A stretch of DNA of 64,000 bases, taken from positions 1,730,001 to 1,794,000 of the forward strand of contig JANQAC010000002.1 of NCBI GenBank assembly GCA_024707255.1. Direction: 5' to 3'. Positions 37,773 to 47,015 of this stretch are shown one piece after another (position 1 is the stretch's first letter; the number at the start of each line of letters is the position of its first letter). The position numbers and the translations under genes were made by a program. The notes beneath the pieces were generated by a model. It was not told the DNA's origin, made no database searches, and saw only the letters and a list, made by a program, of their open reading frames with translations. The stretch is from Asticcacaulis sp. Its GTDB lineage: Bacteria > Pseudomonadota > Alphaproteobacteria > Caulobacterales > Caulobacteraceae.

Positions 37773-38300
37773 ATGGATAAGCTGCGCGCGCATTTCACCC
37801 CGCTCTACACCTCGCTTGGCCTCAAGGGGCTGGGGCTGGCGGTCATCGTCCTGATCCTCGACCAGCTCACCAAGCTGGGCGTGCTCTACGGATTAAATCT
37901 TCAGGCCATCGGCGATCAGGTCAATATTTTGCCCTTCTTTTCGCTCACCATGGTCCATAATCAAGGCATCAGCTTCGGCCTCCTGACTTCGGGTGGCCTT
38001 GGCCGATGGCTGTTGGTGCTGTTTCAGTTCGGCATGGGCCTGGCTCTTATGGACTATGTGCGGACGCAGACGAACGCGTGGCTGACCGTCAGCCTCGGCC
38101 TGATCATCGGCGGCGCCATCGGCAACGGCATAGACCGGTTCCGGCTGGGCTATGTCGTCGATTTTCTGGACTTTTCGGGCACGCATGTGTTCCCGTGGGT
38201 CTTCAATGTCGCCGACAGCGGCATCTGTATCGGCGTGGCCCTGCTGGTCTGGTACTTTATCCGCGCCGACCTGACGGCCAAACACAAGGATGCGGCTTAA
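37773..38300 (+). CDS. lspA: Lipoprotein signal peptidase (signal peptidase II)
   Basis: A 175-residue four-segment inner-membrane aspartic peptidase that removes signal peptides of lipoproteins. The two catalytic Asp lie in GNGIDRFRLGYVVDF and FNVADSGI; VHNQGISFG is the other conserved stretch. It is 5 bp after ileS, the usual bacterial pairing, and precedes a lipoprotein gene by 82 bp. Confidence 0.96.
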   Translation: MDKLRAHFTPLYTSLGLKGLGLAVIVLILDQLTKLGVLYGLNLQAIGDQVNILPFFSLTMVHNQGISFGLLTSGGLGRWLLVLFQFGMGLALMDYVRTQTNAWLTVSLGLIIGGAIGNGIDRFRLGYVVDFLDFSGTHVFPWVFNVADSGICIGVALLVWYFIRADLTAKHKDAA

Positions 38301-38382
38301 CGCTTGGCAGCGTCCGATAAAACAAGTATCACTTCCCCACGGTTCGGCGTGGTTAAAACACCGAATGGGGACATTGGAGCAA

Positions 38383-38956
38383 ATGATGAAGTCGGTTAAG
38401 ATTGCGGCGGGTCTGTTGATCGTGGCGGGTATCGCCCTTTCGGGGTGCCAGTCCACCAAGAACGCCCTGGGCCTGAACAAGGTCGTGCCCGATGAATTCC
38501 GCGTCGTTACTAAGGCGCCGCTCGTCGTGCCGCCGGATTACGCCCTGCGTCCGCCCGCCCCCGGCGAACCGCGCCCGCAGGAACTCCAGCCGGAAAGCGC
38601 CGCCCGTCAGGCGCTGCTTGGCCAGCGTGACGCCGTCAACCGCTCCGCCGGCGAAGCCGCCCTCGTCGCCCGCATGGGTGGCAACAAGGCCGACCCCTGG
38701 CCCGCTATGTGGTGGACGATGAATTCGGCGACCTGACCTACAAGGAGCCTTCCTTTGCCGACAAGGTGATGTTCTGGAAGAAGCCCGCCGAGGCTTCGGA
38801 TTCAGCCAGGCCGCCAATGCCAATGCTGCCGCCGGCAATACGCCCGTGCCGGTCGATGCCGCCGCCGAGCAGGCGCGCCTCAAGGCGCTGGTTGGGGATA
38901 ATCCCATCATCATTACCCAGAAGCCGAACCCAAAGTTCAAGCTGCCCGGCCTTTAA
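38383..38956 (+). pseudogene. DUF3035 lipoprotein, two apparent frameshifts
   Basis: Lipoprotein with lipobox GIALSGCQS and the DUF3035 opening (VPDEFRVVTKAPLVVPPDYA, then LRPPAPGEPRPQ). The frame breaks at about 38697 (GACCCCTGG; one more C restores DPLARYVVDDEFGDLTYKEP) and at about 38799 (TCGGATTC; one more G restores EASGFSQAANANAAAG). Joined length about 191 residues, ending PNPKFKLPGL. In alphaproteobacteria this family sits beside lspA; some members may be outer-membrane assembly factors (BamF-like), which I cannot confirm here. GGAG stands 6 nt before ATG 38383. Confidence 0.85.
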
Positions 38957-39003
38957 GTTTCGGGCCTTCAAGGTTACCGATAATTTACTTGAGCAATCAG
39001 ATG

Positions 39004-39031
39004 AAAAGGCGTTCCTTCGGAGCGCCTTTTT
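39004..39031 (+). terminator. Intrinsic terminator of the ileS-lspA-DUF3035 unit
   Basis: Stem AAAGGCGTTCC / GGAGCGCCTTT (one G-T pair) with a short TTC loop, ending in a T run, 47 bp after the DUF3035 stop. Confidence 0.85.
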
Positions 39032-39061
39032 CTTTAGGCCAAACATATTCAGGAGGTTCCC

Positions 39062-39846
39062 ATGGTATCGCAGCGTATTCTCTGTCTGGCTATGGCGCTT
39101 TCGCTGACCGGACTGGCCCAGACAACCTACGCGGCAGATGCAGCCGCCGAATGCGCCGCCAATGCCTCGCTTGATACCCGCGTCGAAGCCGTTCTGGCCA
39201 GGGCCGACCGTCCTGAAGGCCAGCGCGCCAATGATGCCAACCGCCTGAGTGAAACGCGGTTCGTGCTGTCCCACATAAAGCCTGGAGACCACGTTCTCGA
39301 TCTGGGTGCCGGTGGTGGATATGAATCCTATTTGCTGTCGGCGGCAGTCTGTGGCGGCAGCGTCGATCTCGCAAAAATCCGCCCAAATGGGTGGAGGCCT
39401 TCAAGATGGAACCGGCCCGCCAGGCGCTGGTGGCCACCCGACCGAATGTGCATCTGGTGACCTCGGATTTCGGCAAGGTGCCCGCACCGGCCGCCCCCTA
39501 TGATGCCATCTTTATCGGCACCATCTACCACGATACCTATAATGAAGACGGCCATGACGCCGTGGCCATGGACAAGGCTCTGCTTTCGGCGCTGAAGCCC
39601 GGCGGTCTGCTGATCCTGACTGATCACAGGACAGCGGATGGCGCCGGCGCCAGCGCGACCAATACGCTGCACCGGATCGACAAGGCGCAGGTGCTCAGTG
39701 ATTTCAAGGCCGCCGGTTTTGAACTGGTCGAGGATAGTTCAGTATTGGCTAATCCGGCGGACGATCATTCTAAGAACGTGTTCGATCCATCGATCCGCGG
39801 CCATACCGACCGCATGGCCCTGGTTTTCCGGCGACCGTTACAATAG
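39062..39846 (+). pseudogene. Exported SAM-dependent methyltransferase-like protein, one frameshift
   Basis: Class I methyltransferase fold with an N-terminal signal peptide (MVSQRILCLAMALSLTGLAQ, cleavage after TYA). Motif I is DHVLDLGAGGGYES, and DYDAIF-like APYDAIFIGTIYHDTYN and ALKPGGLLILTDHR are the later motifs. The frame breaks at about 39366-39385, before NPPKWVEAFKMEPARQ. Joined length about 260 residues. AGGAGG stands 6 nt before ATG 39062. It resembles the COG4798 group of predicted methyltransferases with signal peptides; since SAM is cytoplasmic, an extracytoplasmic methyltransferase is puzzling and the true activity is unknown. Confidence 0.82.
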
Positions 39847-39903
39847 CGGTCAAAACCTTAACAGCGACAAGACACCCGCGCCGACTCCGGTTATAAAGTC
39901 CGG

Positions 39904-41787
39904 ATGTCCCTTATTCAGCGTCTGCCCCAGGATACCATTAATCGCATCGCCGCCGGTGAGGTCGTGGAGCGCCCGGCCTCGGCGGTCAAGGAACTGGTGG
40001 AAAACGCCATCGATGCCGGTGCAACCCAGATCGATATCCGCGCCGATCTGGGCGGCCTGTCGCGTATACTTATCGAGGATAATGGCTCCGGCATGGGGCC
40101 TGAGGATTTGCAACTGGCCATCGAGCGTCACGCCACCTCCAAGCTGAAGCCAAAGGCCGACGGCACCTGGGATCTGCTGCATATCAAGACCCTCGGCTTC
40201 CGCGGCGAGGCCCTGCCCTCTATGGGCTCAGTGGCGAGGCTCGACATCACGTCCCGCCTCAGGGACGGCACACCGCTGAATATCCGTGTCGATGGCGGCG
40301 TCATCGCTCCGGTCCGCCCGGCCGCCTTTGGCGGTGAGCACGGCACGCGTATCGAACTGACCGACCTGTTCTACGCCACCCCTGCCCGGCTGAAGTTCAT
40401 GAAGTCCGAGCGCGCGGAAAACATGGCCATCGCCGAAGAGGTCAAGCGCCAGGCCATGGCGCATGAAAATGTCGGTTTTTCGCTTGAACTCGACGGCAAG
40501 AAACAACTGAAGCTCTATGCCGAACCGGCCGGCTTCGAGGGCCGCCTGAAACGCCTCTCTGCCTTGCTGGGCAATGATTTTTCCGACAATGCCCTGCTGA
40601 TCGACCAGGGCCGCGAAGGCGTGCATCTCACGGGCTATGCCGGCCTGCCGACCTTCTCACGCGGCAATGCGGCGCACCAGTATCTGTTCGTCAATAACCG
40701 CCCGGTGCGCGACAAGCTGCTGGCCGGCGCCCTGCGTGCCGCCTATGCCGATTTCCTGGCGCGCGACCGTCATCCGCTGGCCGCGCTGTTTGTTGAGATC
40801 GACCCGCAGGAACTCGACGTCAACGTCCATCCGGCCAAGACCGAGGTACGTTTCCGCGACCCGAACCTGGTGCGCGGCCTGATTATCGGTGCCCTGAAGC
40901 ACGCCCTGGCTTCGGCCGGCCACCGCGCCGCCACCACGGTGGCGCACCAGACGATCAGCGCCTTCCAGCCTCAGGTGGTACAGCCCCTGCTGGGCCTGAA
41001 CCGGCCTTATAATCCAGTCTCGGCGGCGCAGATTGCTGCCGTGCGCCCCTATATGACGCCTTATTTACCTGAGGCCACGCCCTTTTCTCCGACCGCACGC
41101 GTCGAGGCCGAGCCCTTTTATGGTGATACGCCCGGTGTGGCCGAAGCCTATGCACCGGATATCATGGAATTGCCGAATGAGGTTCAGGCGCCAACTCAGG
41201 CTGAAGCCTTTCCGCTCGGTGCGGCACGGGCACAACTGCACGAAACCTATGTCATCGCCCAGACCGCCGATGGACTGGTCATCGTCGATCAGCACGCCGC
41301 CCACGAACGTCTGGTTTATGAGCAGATGAAGGTAGCCATGGCGACCGGCAATGTGCAGAGCCAGAGCCTGCTGATTCCGGAGATTGTCGATCTCGAACGC
41401 GAAGAGGTCAGCCGCCTGATGGCACGTCAGGCCGATCTGCAATCCATGGGCTTGAGCATTGAGGCTTTCGGTCCGACGAGTGTTCTGGTGCGAGACTTGC
41501 CGGCCCTTTTGGGCGATTGCGATATCGCTGGTCTGGTCCGAGATCTGATCGATGACCTGACTGAGCACGGCGAATTGCTGGCGCTGAAGGAGCGCATGGC
41601 GGAAATCTGCGGTGATCACGCCTGCCGGCACAGCATCCGCTCCGGCCGCCGCCTCACGGGTGAGGAAATGAATGCCCTGCTGCGCCAGATGGAGGCCACG
41701 CCCCATTCCGGTCAGTGCAATCACGGCCGCCCCACCTATGTCGAACTGAAGCTCAAGGATATCGAAAAACTGTTCGGGCGGCGATAA
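39904..41787 (+). CDS. mutL: DNA mismatch repair protein MutL
   Basis: Mismatch-repair matchmaker and nicking endonuclease, 627 residues. The GHKL ATPase motifs are [23 protein letters not shown] and [15 protein letters not shown], with [20 protein letters not shown] following. A Pro-rich linker (about 340-440) leads to the C-terminal domain with the nuclease motif [13 protein letters not shown] and the zinc-site segments [13 protein letters not shown] and QCNHGRPT, so it is the endonuclease-type MutL found in bacteria lacking MutH. It stands alone. Confidence 0.97.
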   Translation: MSLIQRLPQDTINRIAAGEVVERPASAVKELVENAIDAGATQIDIRADLGGLSRILIEDNGSGMGPEDLQLAIERHATSKLKPKADGTWDLLHIKTLGFRGEALPSMGSVARLDITSRLRDGTPLNIRVDGGVIAPVRPAAFGGEHGTRIELTDLFYATPARLKFMKSERAENMAIAEEVKRQAMAHENVGFSLELDGKKQLKLYAEPAGFEGRLKRLSALLGNDFSDNALLIDQGREGVHLTGYAGLPTFSRGNAAHQYLFVNNRPVRDKLLAGALRAAYADFLARDRHPLAALFVEIDPQELDVNVHPAKTEVRFRDPNLVRGLIIGALKHALASAGHRAATTVAHQTISAFQPQVVQPLLGLNRPYNPVSAAQIAAVRPYMTPYLPEATPFSPTARVEAEPFYGDTPGVAEAYAPDIMELPNEVQAPTQAEAFPLGAARAQLHETYVIAQTADGLVIVDQHAAHERLVYEQMKVAMATGNVQSQSLLIPEIVDLEREEVSRLMARQADLQSMGLSIEAFGPTSVLVRDLPALLGDCDIAGLVRDLIDDLTEHGELLALKERMAEICGDHACRHSIRSGRRLTGEEMNALLRQMEATPHSGQCNHGRPTYVELKLKDIEKLFGRR

Positions 41788-41880
41788 AATCAAGCCCTGA
41801 AACGACCACCGGGGCGCCGCGATCCTGTCGCGCGCCCCGGCAATGCCCCCGCCCTTTGACTCTGTGGGCGAATATCCAAT

Positions 41881-41910
41881 AAAAAAGCCTGCAATCAGCG
41901 GATTGCAGAC
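41881..41910 (-). terminator. Intrinsic terminator of the 49-residue membrane protein
   Basis: On the minus strand: stem TCTGCAATC / GATTGCAGG with a CGCT loop, then TTTTTT. It starts 8 bp after the small gene stop, which supports that gene being real. Confidence 0.85.
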
Positions 41911-41917
41911 CCCAAAA

Positions 41918-42067
41918 TTAGTGCGTCAGGTTCAGAATGATCAGGCCAAGGCCCATAACCACGCCCCATACCTGAACGCTCAGACCAGCCACCAAAAACA
42001 GTTTCAGCCCATCGGAACGGCGCTTCGTGGCGCGCGGACTTACGGCTTGTGCAGTTTGAATATCCAT
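41918..42067 (-). CDS. Small membrane protein, 49 residues
   Basis: Begins MDIQTAQAVSPRATKRRSDG and ends in one membrane-spanning segment, KLFLVAGLSVQVWGVVMGLG followed by LIILNLTH. A basic N-terminus then a single hydrophobic helix suggests N-in topology in the inner membrane. GGGG is 9 nt before ATG 42067, codon use is normal, and a clean terminator follows. No family recognised. It lies convergent to mutL, with a gap of about 130 bp. Confidence 0.65.
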   Translation of the reverse strand: MDIQTAQAVSPRATKRRSDGLKLFLVAGLSVQVWGVVMGLGLIILNLTH

Positions 42068-42272
42068 CACCTTGACCCCTAATTTAGTAATAGTCTGCTC
42101 AGGCTGTCAGCAATTTTTGTGCCTCGTTTTTTGGGCCGGCTTGCTGTTCATGCCTTGTTAAGGCCATATTGGGGATAAGAGTTAAGAACCGTCAATAGAT
42201 AATTTTTAACCCTGCGTTAAATATACCACTTGCCCGGTCTTTATGGTTTTTTTATTTAATTAAATCCGCAGC
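42068..42272. other. AT-rich gap between small membrane gene and rsmD
   Basis: About 205 bp, AT-rich toward its right end (TTTTTTTATTTAATTAAAT near 42250). No gene or RNA is recognisable; it probably holds the small gene's promoter and the end of the rsmD transcript. Confidence 0.5.
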
Positions 42273-42848
42273 TTACGAATTAAAAATTTTTTGTTTCAGG
42301 AATAAAACCTGCGCCGCGCCATAGGTTTTGACGTTGATTTTTTGCCACACATCTGTGACAAAATCATCCTCATCCGCCGCCCGCTCAAAGACGATTATGG
42401 CATTTTCTAACAACCAGTTACCGCTGATGAGTGCCGCCAAAGCCTTTTCCCCCAAGCCTTTGCGATAGGGCGGATCGAGAAAAACGAGGTTGAAAGCCTC
42501 CGCCTGAGAGCCGGGGCGCGCCCCCAGTTGGGTGGCATCCCGCCTGTGGACGCGGGTTGTGCCAAAAAGACCGAAGGTTTCCACATTGTCCCGGATTGCG
42601 CCACGTGCCGCCTCGTCGGTCTCGACAAATAGACAGAACCCCGCTCCGCGCGACATTGCCTCGAAGCCGAGCGCGCCGGAACCGGCAAATACATCCATGA
42701 CGCGGGCGCCTTCCGGGTTCGGCGCCCAGTCGGCATGGGCCAGAATATTGAAAATGGCCTCGCGGGCACGATCGGAGGTCGGACGGGTATTCTGCCCGTC
42801 CGGCGTCACCAGCGCACGGCCCTTGAATTTGCCCCCGACGATCCGCAC
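42273..42848 (-). CDS. rsmD: 16S rRNA (guanine966-N2)-methyltransferase RsmD
   Basis: A 191-residue class I methyltransferase. It starts MRIVGGKFKGRALVTP with the PTSDRAREAIFNIL motif, SAM motif VMDVFAGSGALGFEAMSRGA, and the catalytic LVFLDPPYRKG. Size normal. It lies 11 bp after the pseudouridine synthase gene on the same strand, so both rRNA-modification genes are probably co-transcribed. Confidence 0.95.
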   Translation of the reverse strand: MRIVGGKFKGRALVTPDGQNTRPTSDRAREAIFNILAHADWAPNPEGARVMDVFAGSGALGFEAMSRGAGFCLFVETDEAARGAIRDNVETFGLFGTTRVHRRDATQLGARPGSQAEAFNLVFLDPPYRKGLGEKALAALISGNWLLENAIIVFERAADEDDFVTDVWQKINVKTYGAAQVLFLKQKIFNS

Positions 42849-42859
42849 CGTTTCAGCCC

Positions 42860-44842
42860 TTAGCTGTCACGGCGCGGCTTGAAGGGGGGCTTGCCCCCCG
42901 GACGCGGCCCGCCGGATGGCCTGTCGCCGGAAGGACGCCCACCAGGCTTGCCACCACGCGGCGCCCCCTTGAAGCCACCGGCAGACGAACGATCACCGCC
43001 TTCGCGCGGGGCATAATCGCGCTTGGGGCCACGGCTTTCGCCATCACGCGCGGCATAGGGTTTCTTGAAAGTGGGGCGATCGCCACGTTCGGCACCTTCC
43101 GCGCGGGCCGGACGATCGCCATAGTCGCGCTTCGGACGGTCATTATAGCCGCGTTCGCCACCGGCATTGTCACGCGCGGCATAGGGCTTCTTGAACGCCG
43201 GACGATCACTACGTTCGGCGCGTTCGGGACGTGGGGTCCACTTTTTCTCACCACGCTCTTCACGCTTCTGGCCACCGAACTCGCGCTTGGCGCGTTCGTA
43301 GGCACCGGCTTCACCGGCGGGAATACCATCGCCATCGCGTTTGGCGTAAGGCTTCCTGAAAGGACGGTCACCTTGCGAACCTTCGTTCCGAGGACGATCT
43401 CCAAAATCACGCTTGGGACGGTCGCTGTAGCTCCGCTCACCGCCGGCATTGTCACGCGCTGCATAAGGCTTCTTGAAGGCTGGACGATCACCCGTCGGTC
43501 GATCGCCAAAATCACGGCGGGGTCGGTCGCCCACAGGCCGCTCGCTACGTTCCGGACGCGGCGTCCAGGTCTTTTCACCATAGGGCTTGCGATCACCGAA
43601 ATCGCGGCGCAGTGCGGGTTCAGGACGACGGTCGCGGGCTTCGCCATCACCTTCAAAGCGCGGACGCTCGTCAAAATCGCGGTCCTTATAGTCGCGCTTT
43701 TCAAACTCGGTGCGTGGTTTCCATTCCTTCGGCTTTTCAACGAACTTCTTGTCGCCGAACTTTTTCGCACCAAAGGCCGGCTTGTCTGTCTTGAAACGAT
43801 CTCCACCACCGCGACGACCGGCGGGCGCGCCCGTGGTTTCACGAGAGGCGGAGATACTGCGTGTCTGTGAAGCACCTTCCGGCGGCAGATTGCGCAGTTG
43901 CACGACATCGGCCAGCATTTCGCGGATCACGCGCGGGCCGATTTCCTCAACCTCGCCCGGCTCCAGATTGCCGAGCAGGAAAGGCCCGTAGGCCAGGCGG
44001 ATCAGGCGGTTGACCTTCAGGCCGATTGATTCCAGCACCTTCCGGACTTCGCGGTTCTTGCCTTCGGTGATCGAAACGGTGACCCAGCAGTTGGCGCGGC
44101 CATCGGCCTTTTCCGCCACCTTGTCGAGCGTGGCCTCCATCGGGCCGTAGATCACGCCGTCGACCGTGGTACCGTCCTTCAGGGCGTCGAGACGCGCCCG
44201 GGTGGTGTGACCAAGCGCGCGGGCACGATAGCGGCGCACCCAGCCGGCGGAGGGCAATTCCAGCGCGCGCGCCAGTTCGCCATCATTGGTAAGCAGCAAC
44301 AGCCCCTCGGAGTTGAGATCGAGACGGCCCACCTTCAGGACGCGCGGCAGGTCCGCCGGCAGCTTGTCAAAAACGGTCGGGCGGCCGGAGGGATCACGCT
44401 CCGTAGTCACCAGACCGACAGGCTTGTGATAGCGCCACAGGCGGGTGGGCTCGGCCTTGCCGACCACCTGGCCATCAACCGTGATAACATCCGTGGTCTT
44501 GACCAGTACTGCGGGGGTTTCGAGGATACGACCATTGACGGCGATCTTGCCCAGGCCGATCAGGCGCTCGATCTCGCGGCGCGAGGCCAGGCCGGCGCGT
44601 GCCAGCACCTTGGCGATGCGCTCTCCAGCGGCGATCTTGTCGTCTTTTTTCGGGGCCTTCTTCGGGCGCTCGGGCTTCTTACCGGCGGCGTCACGGGCGT
44701 CACGCATTTCCTGCGGCATATAGCGGTGACCGTCGGCGATCTCCTGCAATTCCTTCGCAGCCTGGATTTCCTGCGGCGTCAGCTCGCGTTCGGATTCGTT
44801 CTGAGGCTCGTTACGCTCTCCAGCGTTACTGTCTTGGGTCAC
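42860..44842 (-). CDS. 23S rRNA pseudouridine synthase, RluB-like, with long disordered tail
   Basis: A 660-residue protein. Residues about 65-130 are an S4 RNA-binding domain (ERIAKVLARAGLASRREIER), then a RsuA/RluB-type synthase with catalytic Asp in VGRLDLNSEGLLLLTNDG. The enzyme core ends near residue 320; the remaining 330 or so residues are an Arg/Lys/Asp/Gly-rich tail built of imperfect repeats of DRPAFKKPYAARD and RPKRDFGDRP. Typical RluB is about 300 residues; tails occur in alphaproteobacteria, but this one is long. The start is GTG 44842. It is divergent from tadA and followed by rsmD. Confidence 0.88.
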   Translation of the reverse strand: MTQDSNAGERNEPQNESERELTPQEIQAAKELQEIADGHRYMPQEMRDARDAAGKKPERPKKAPKKDDKIAAGERIAKVLARAGLASRREIERLIGLGKIAVNGRILETPAVLVKTTDVITVDGQVVGKAEPTRLWRYHKPVGLVTTERDPSGRPTVFDKLPADLPRVLKVGRLDLNSEGLLLLTNDGELARALELPSAGWVRRYRARALGHTTRARLDALKDGTTVDGVIYGPMEATLDKVAEKADGRANCWVTVSITEGKNREVRKVLESIGLKVNRLIRLAYGPFLLGNLEPGEVEEIGPRVIREMLADVVQLRNLPPEGASQTRSISASRETTGAPAGRRGGGDRFKTDKPAFGAKKFGDKKFVEKPKEWKPRTEFEKRDYKDRDFDERPRFEGDGEARDRRPEPALRRDFGDRKPYGEKTWTPRPERSERPVGDRPRRDFGDRPTGDRPAFKKPYAARDNAGGERSYSDRPKRDFGDRPRNEGSQGDRPFRKPYAKRDGDGIPAGEAGAYERAKREFGGQKREERGEKKWTPRPERAERSDRPAFKKPYAARDNAGGERGYNDRPKRDYGDRPARAEGAERGDRPTFKKPYAARDGESRGPKRDYAPREGGDRSSAGGFKGAPRGGKPGGRPSGDRPSGGPRPGGKPPFKPRRDS

Positions 44843-44898
44843 GATGTATCTTTCTAAAATGTCTTGACGCTCTGGTCCTGGCCCGTCTTTAAGTCCTT

Positions 44899-45375
44899 AT
44901 GGAAGACGATATCGACTTGATGCGCATGGCGCTGGAAAAGGCGCGCGAGGCGGCCCTGTCCGGCGAGGTGCCGATAGGCGCCTTAATCTTCGATCCGTCA
45001 AGTAAAACTGTTGTAACAAGCGCCGGAAATGCGCCGATTTCGTTACATGACCCCACGGCGCACGCTGAAATAAGGGCCCTGCGCGCGGCGGGTGAGCAAC
45101 TCGGCAATTACCGCCTGACCAATCTTTGGCTGTACGTGACGCTGGAACCCTGCGCCATGTGTGCCGGCGCCATCAGCCATGCCCGCATCGGTCGGGTCAT
45201 CTATGGCGCCCCCGATCCCAAAGGTGGCGCGGTCGAGCATGGACCAAAATTCTTCGCACAGGCCACCTGCCACTGGAAACCGGATGTTACCGCAGGCATA
45301 TTGGCCGAAGACAGTTCGGCAATGCTGAAATCCTTCTTCAAGACCAGACGCAAGGGAACACAAAATGGCGGGTAA
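44899..45375 (+). CDS. tadA: tRNA adenosine(34) deaminase
   Basis: Converts A34 to inosine in the tRNA-Arg anticodon. A 158-residue zinc deaminase: His55-Ala-Glu57 in TAHAEIRAL and the Cys pair PCAMCAG (Cys85, Cys88). The MscS-type channel gene overlaps its end by 11 bp, suggesting coupling. Confidence 0.95.
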   Translation: MEDDIDLMRMALEKAREAALSGEVPIGALIFDPSSKTVVTSAGNAPISLHDPTAHAEIRALRAAGEQLGNYRLTNLWLYVTLEPCAMCAGAISHARIGRVIYGAPDPKGGAVEHGPKFFAQATCHWKPDVTAGILAEDSSAMLKSFFKTRRKGTQNGG

Positions 45376-46237
45376 TGGTTTCAATCTCGGCCCTCTCCAG
45401 CCTTTCTGGGATGAAGTGGTCCGCGAAGCCGGCATTGTCTGGGCGAAACTGGGCGAACATCCGGACATGATGGCCAATATCGGCTGGGCCGCGGCTATCC
45501 TTGCCATTACCCTGATGCTGTCCGGCATGGCGTCGGACGCCGTAAAACGCGCCTCGCGCCGGCTGGTTCACAAAGATGGCGACCGGACCCTGCTGGAGTT
45601 CTTTTCGCAGGTGGTGCGCTGGATTGTCCTGGCGGTCGGACTGGTGGCGGTGCTCAATCGTCTGGGCGTCCAGACCGCTTCCCTGCTCACCGTGCTGGGC
45701 GCGGCATCGCTGGCCATCGGCTTAGCCCTGCAGGGCACGCTCGGCAATGTGGCGGCCGGCCTGATGATCCTGTTCAACAAGCCCTACCGTATCGGCGACA
45801 CGGTCTATCTTGGCGAAATCAAGGGCACGGTGCACCGGCTGGGCCTGTTCGCTACCGAAATCAATACATTGGACGGGGTGCGCGTTTTCGTTCCCAATAC
45901 AAAGGCATTTACCAACGAGATCACCAACATCACGACAAACGCTGCCCTGCGCCTCGAAGTGCTGGTCGATGTCGCTTACGATACAGACCTTAGACAGGCA
46001 TTGGATATCCTGATGGATGTAGCGATGAAGCAGCCCGAGCGGCTGAGCACGCATGACCCGGTCGTCGGCCTGACGGAGTTCGCCGCCAGCGGAATTACCG
46101 CGAGGGTATTGCTTTGGGTCATGCCCGCGCATGGTATCGCCGCCCGAACCAGCCTGATGATTGATATCAAGAAAGCTCTCGATGCGGCGGGAATCGAAAT
46201 TCCCTTCCCGCACCAGGTCGAGATCAGCAAGGCTTAA
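45365..46237 (+). CDS. MscS family mechanosensitive channel
   Basis: A 290-residue inner-membrane channel. Three N-terminal membrane segments, the last being the Ala/Gly-rich pore helix (TVLGAASLAIGLALQGTLGN), then the cytoplasmic beta domain (NKPYRIGDTVYLGEIKGTVH, FVPNTKAFTNEITNIT) and an alpha/beta C-terminal domain. Protects against osmotic downshift. It overlaps tadA by 11 bp and its stop overlaps the stop of the convergent outer-membrane protein gene by 4 bp. Confidence 0.93.
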   Translation: MAGNGFNLGPLQPFWDEVVREAGIVWAKLGEHPDMMANIGWAAAILAITLMLSGMASDAVKRASRRLVHKDGDRTLLEFFSQVVRWIVLAVGLVAVLNRLGVQTASLLTVLGAASLAIGLALQGTLGNVAAGLMILFNKPYRIGDTVYLGEIKGTVHRLGLFATEINTLDGVRVFVPNTKAFTNEITNITTNAALRLEVLVDVAYDTDLRQALDILMDVAMKQPERLSTHDPVVGLTEFAASGITARVLLWVMPAHGIAARTSLMIDIKKALDAAGIEIPFPHQVEISKA

Positions 46238-46893
46238 AATTTGTAGCGCAGACCCAGTTCGACAACTGGATACGTCTTGAAATCCCTGATGTCATCTTCC
46301 AGGCTCTGGCGTTCCGTTTCCAGCGCCGTCTGCACTTCCGGCGTGTCGGCATAGACGCTGTCAGACGTCAGGGTAACGCGTGGGCGCCCCTGGAAATAGG
46401 CACCGGCTTCCAGATTGATTTCCATCACACCGACCGGCCAGCGTGCGCCGATACCGAGATAGGGTACGGTATCGTCAAATGTGGCGCGTCCATTCAAGGT
46501 GCCAACCTGGGCATCGGTCAGGGGCACACCGCCGACGATTACGGTGCCGTTGGCGCGGCCCGTCGCCACGACCTTGTTGTCGTTTTTGTAGACGCCGGCG
46601 GTAAGGTAAAGGGGCCCCGTCTCGCTGAAGCGGTAGTCGAGTTGCGCGCCATAGGAGGCGAGTTTCAGATCACCGTCATAGCGGATGTCGTCACTGGTGT
46701 CGTCATAACCGAAATTGGCGCCGTTGGCGATGGCGCGGAGAGTAAAATGCGGGCTCAGTTTCACGCCAAACTCGGCGCCATACCCCAGTGTACCGGCACG
46801 GGCGCCAATAAAATCAGGCTCGACCGCCTGCGCACTGACAGGGGCAACGGCGATGGCGCCAAGCAGGGCAGTGGCGATAAACAGGTGACGCAT
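46234..46893 (-). CDS. Outer-membrane beta-barrel protein
   Basis: A 219-residue protein with a signal peptide (MRHLFIATALLGAIAVAPVS, cleavage near AQA), alternating beta segments (LRAIANGANFGYDD, ASYGAQLDYRF, GPLYLTAGVYKND, YLGIGARW) and a C-terminal Phe after VELGLRYKF, the usual sorting signal for outer-membrane barrels. Close to small OmpW/porin-like barrels of Caulobacteraceae; no specific family named. ATG 46893 gives a good signal peptide; the frame extends to 46932. Confidence 0.82.
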   Translation of the reverse strand: MRHLFIATALLGAIAVAPVSAQAVEPDFIGARAGTLGYGAEFGVKLSPHFTLRAIANGANFGYDDTSDDIRYDGDLKLASYGAQLDYRFSETGPLYLTAGVYKNDNKVVATGRANGTVIVGGVPLTDAQVGTLNGRATFDDTVPYLGIGARWPVGVMEINLEAGAYFQGRPRVTLTSDSVYADTPEVQTALETERQSLEDDIRDFKTYPVVELGLRYKF

Positions 46894-47015
46894 GATGTGG
46901 CTTCCCAAGTTCCGTAAATTTTGCGGCAGCATAGAAATACCGCTGCCGGTTCACAAAGTGGTTTGAGAGGCTGAAATATTAGAGGGGCGTAAAGGAAGCC
47001 TGAACGGCCAGCCGT

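Noticed and set aside
41808..41841. GC-rich hairpin after mutL as an intrinsic terminator
   Set aside because: CCGGGGCGC/GCGCCCCGG can pair but no T run follows, so termination there is not supported.
42853..43908. A 351-codon frame on the same strand as the pseudouridine synthase tail
   Set aside because: It is the +1 reading of repeated RDxGDRP codons, with low-complexity Val/Ser/Arg content and no start signal.
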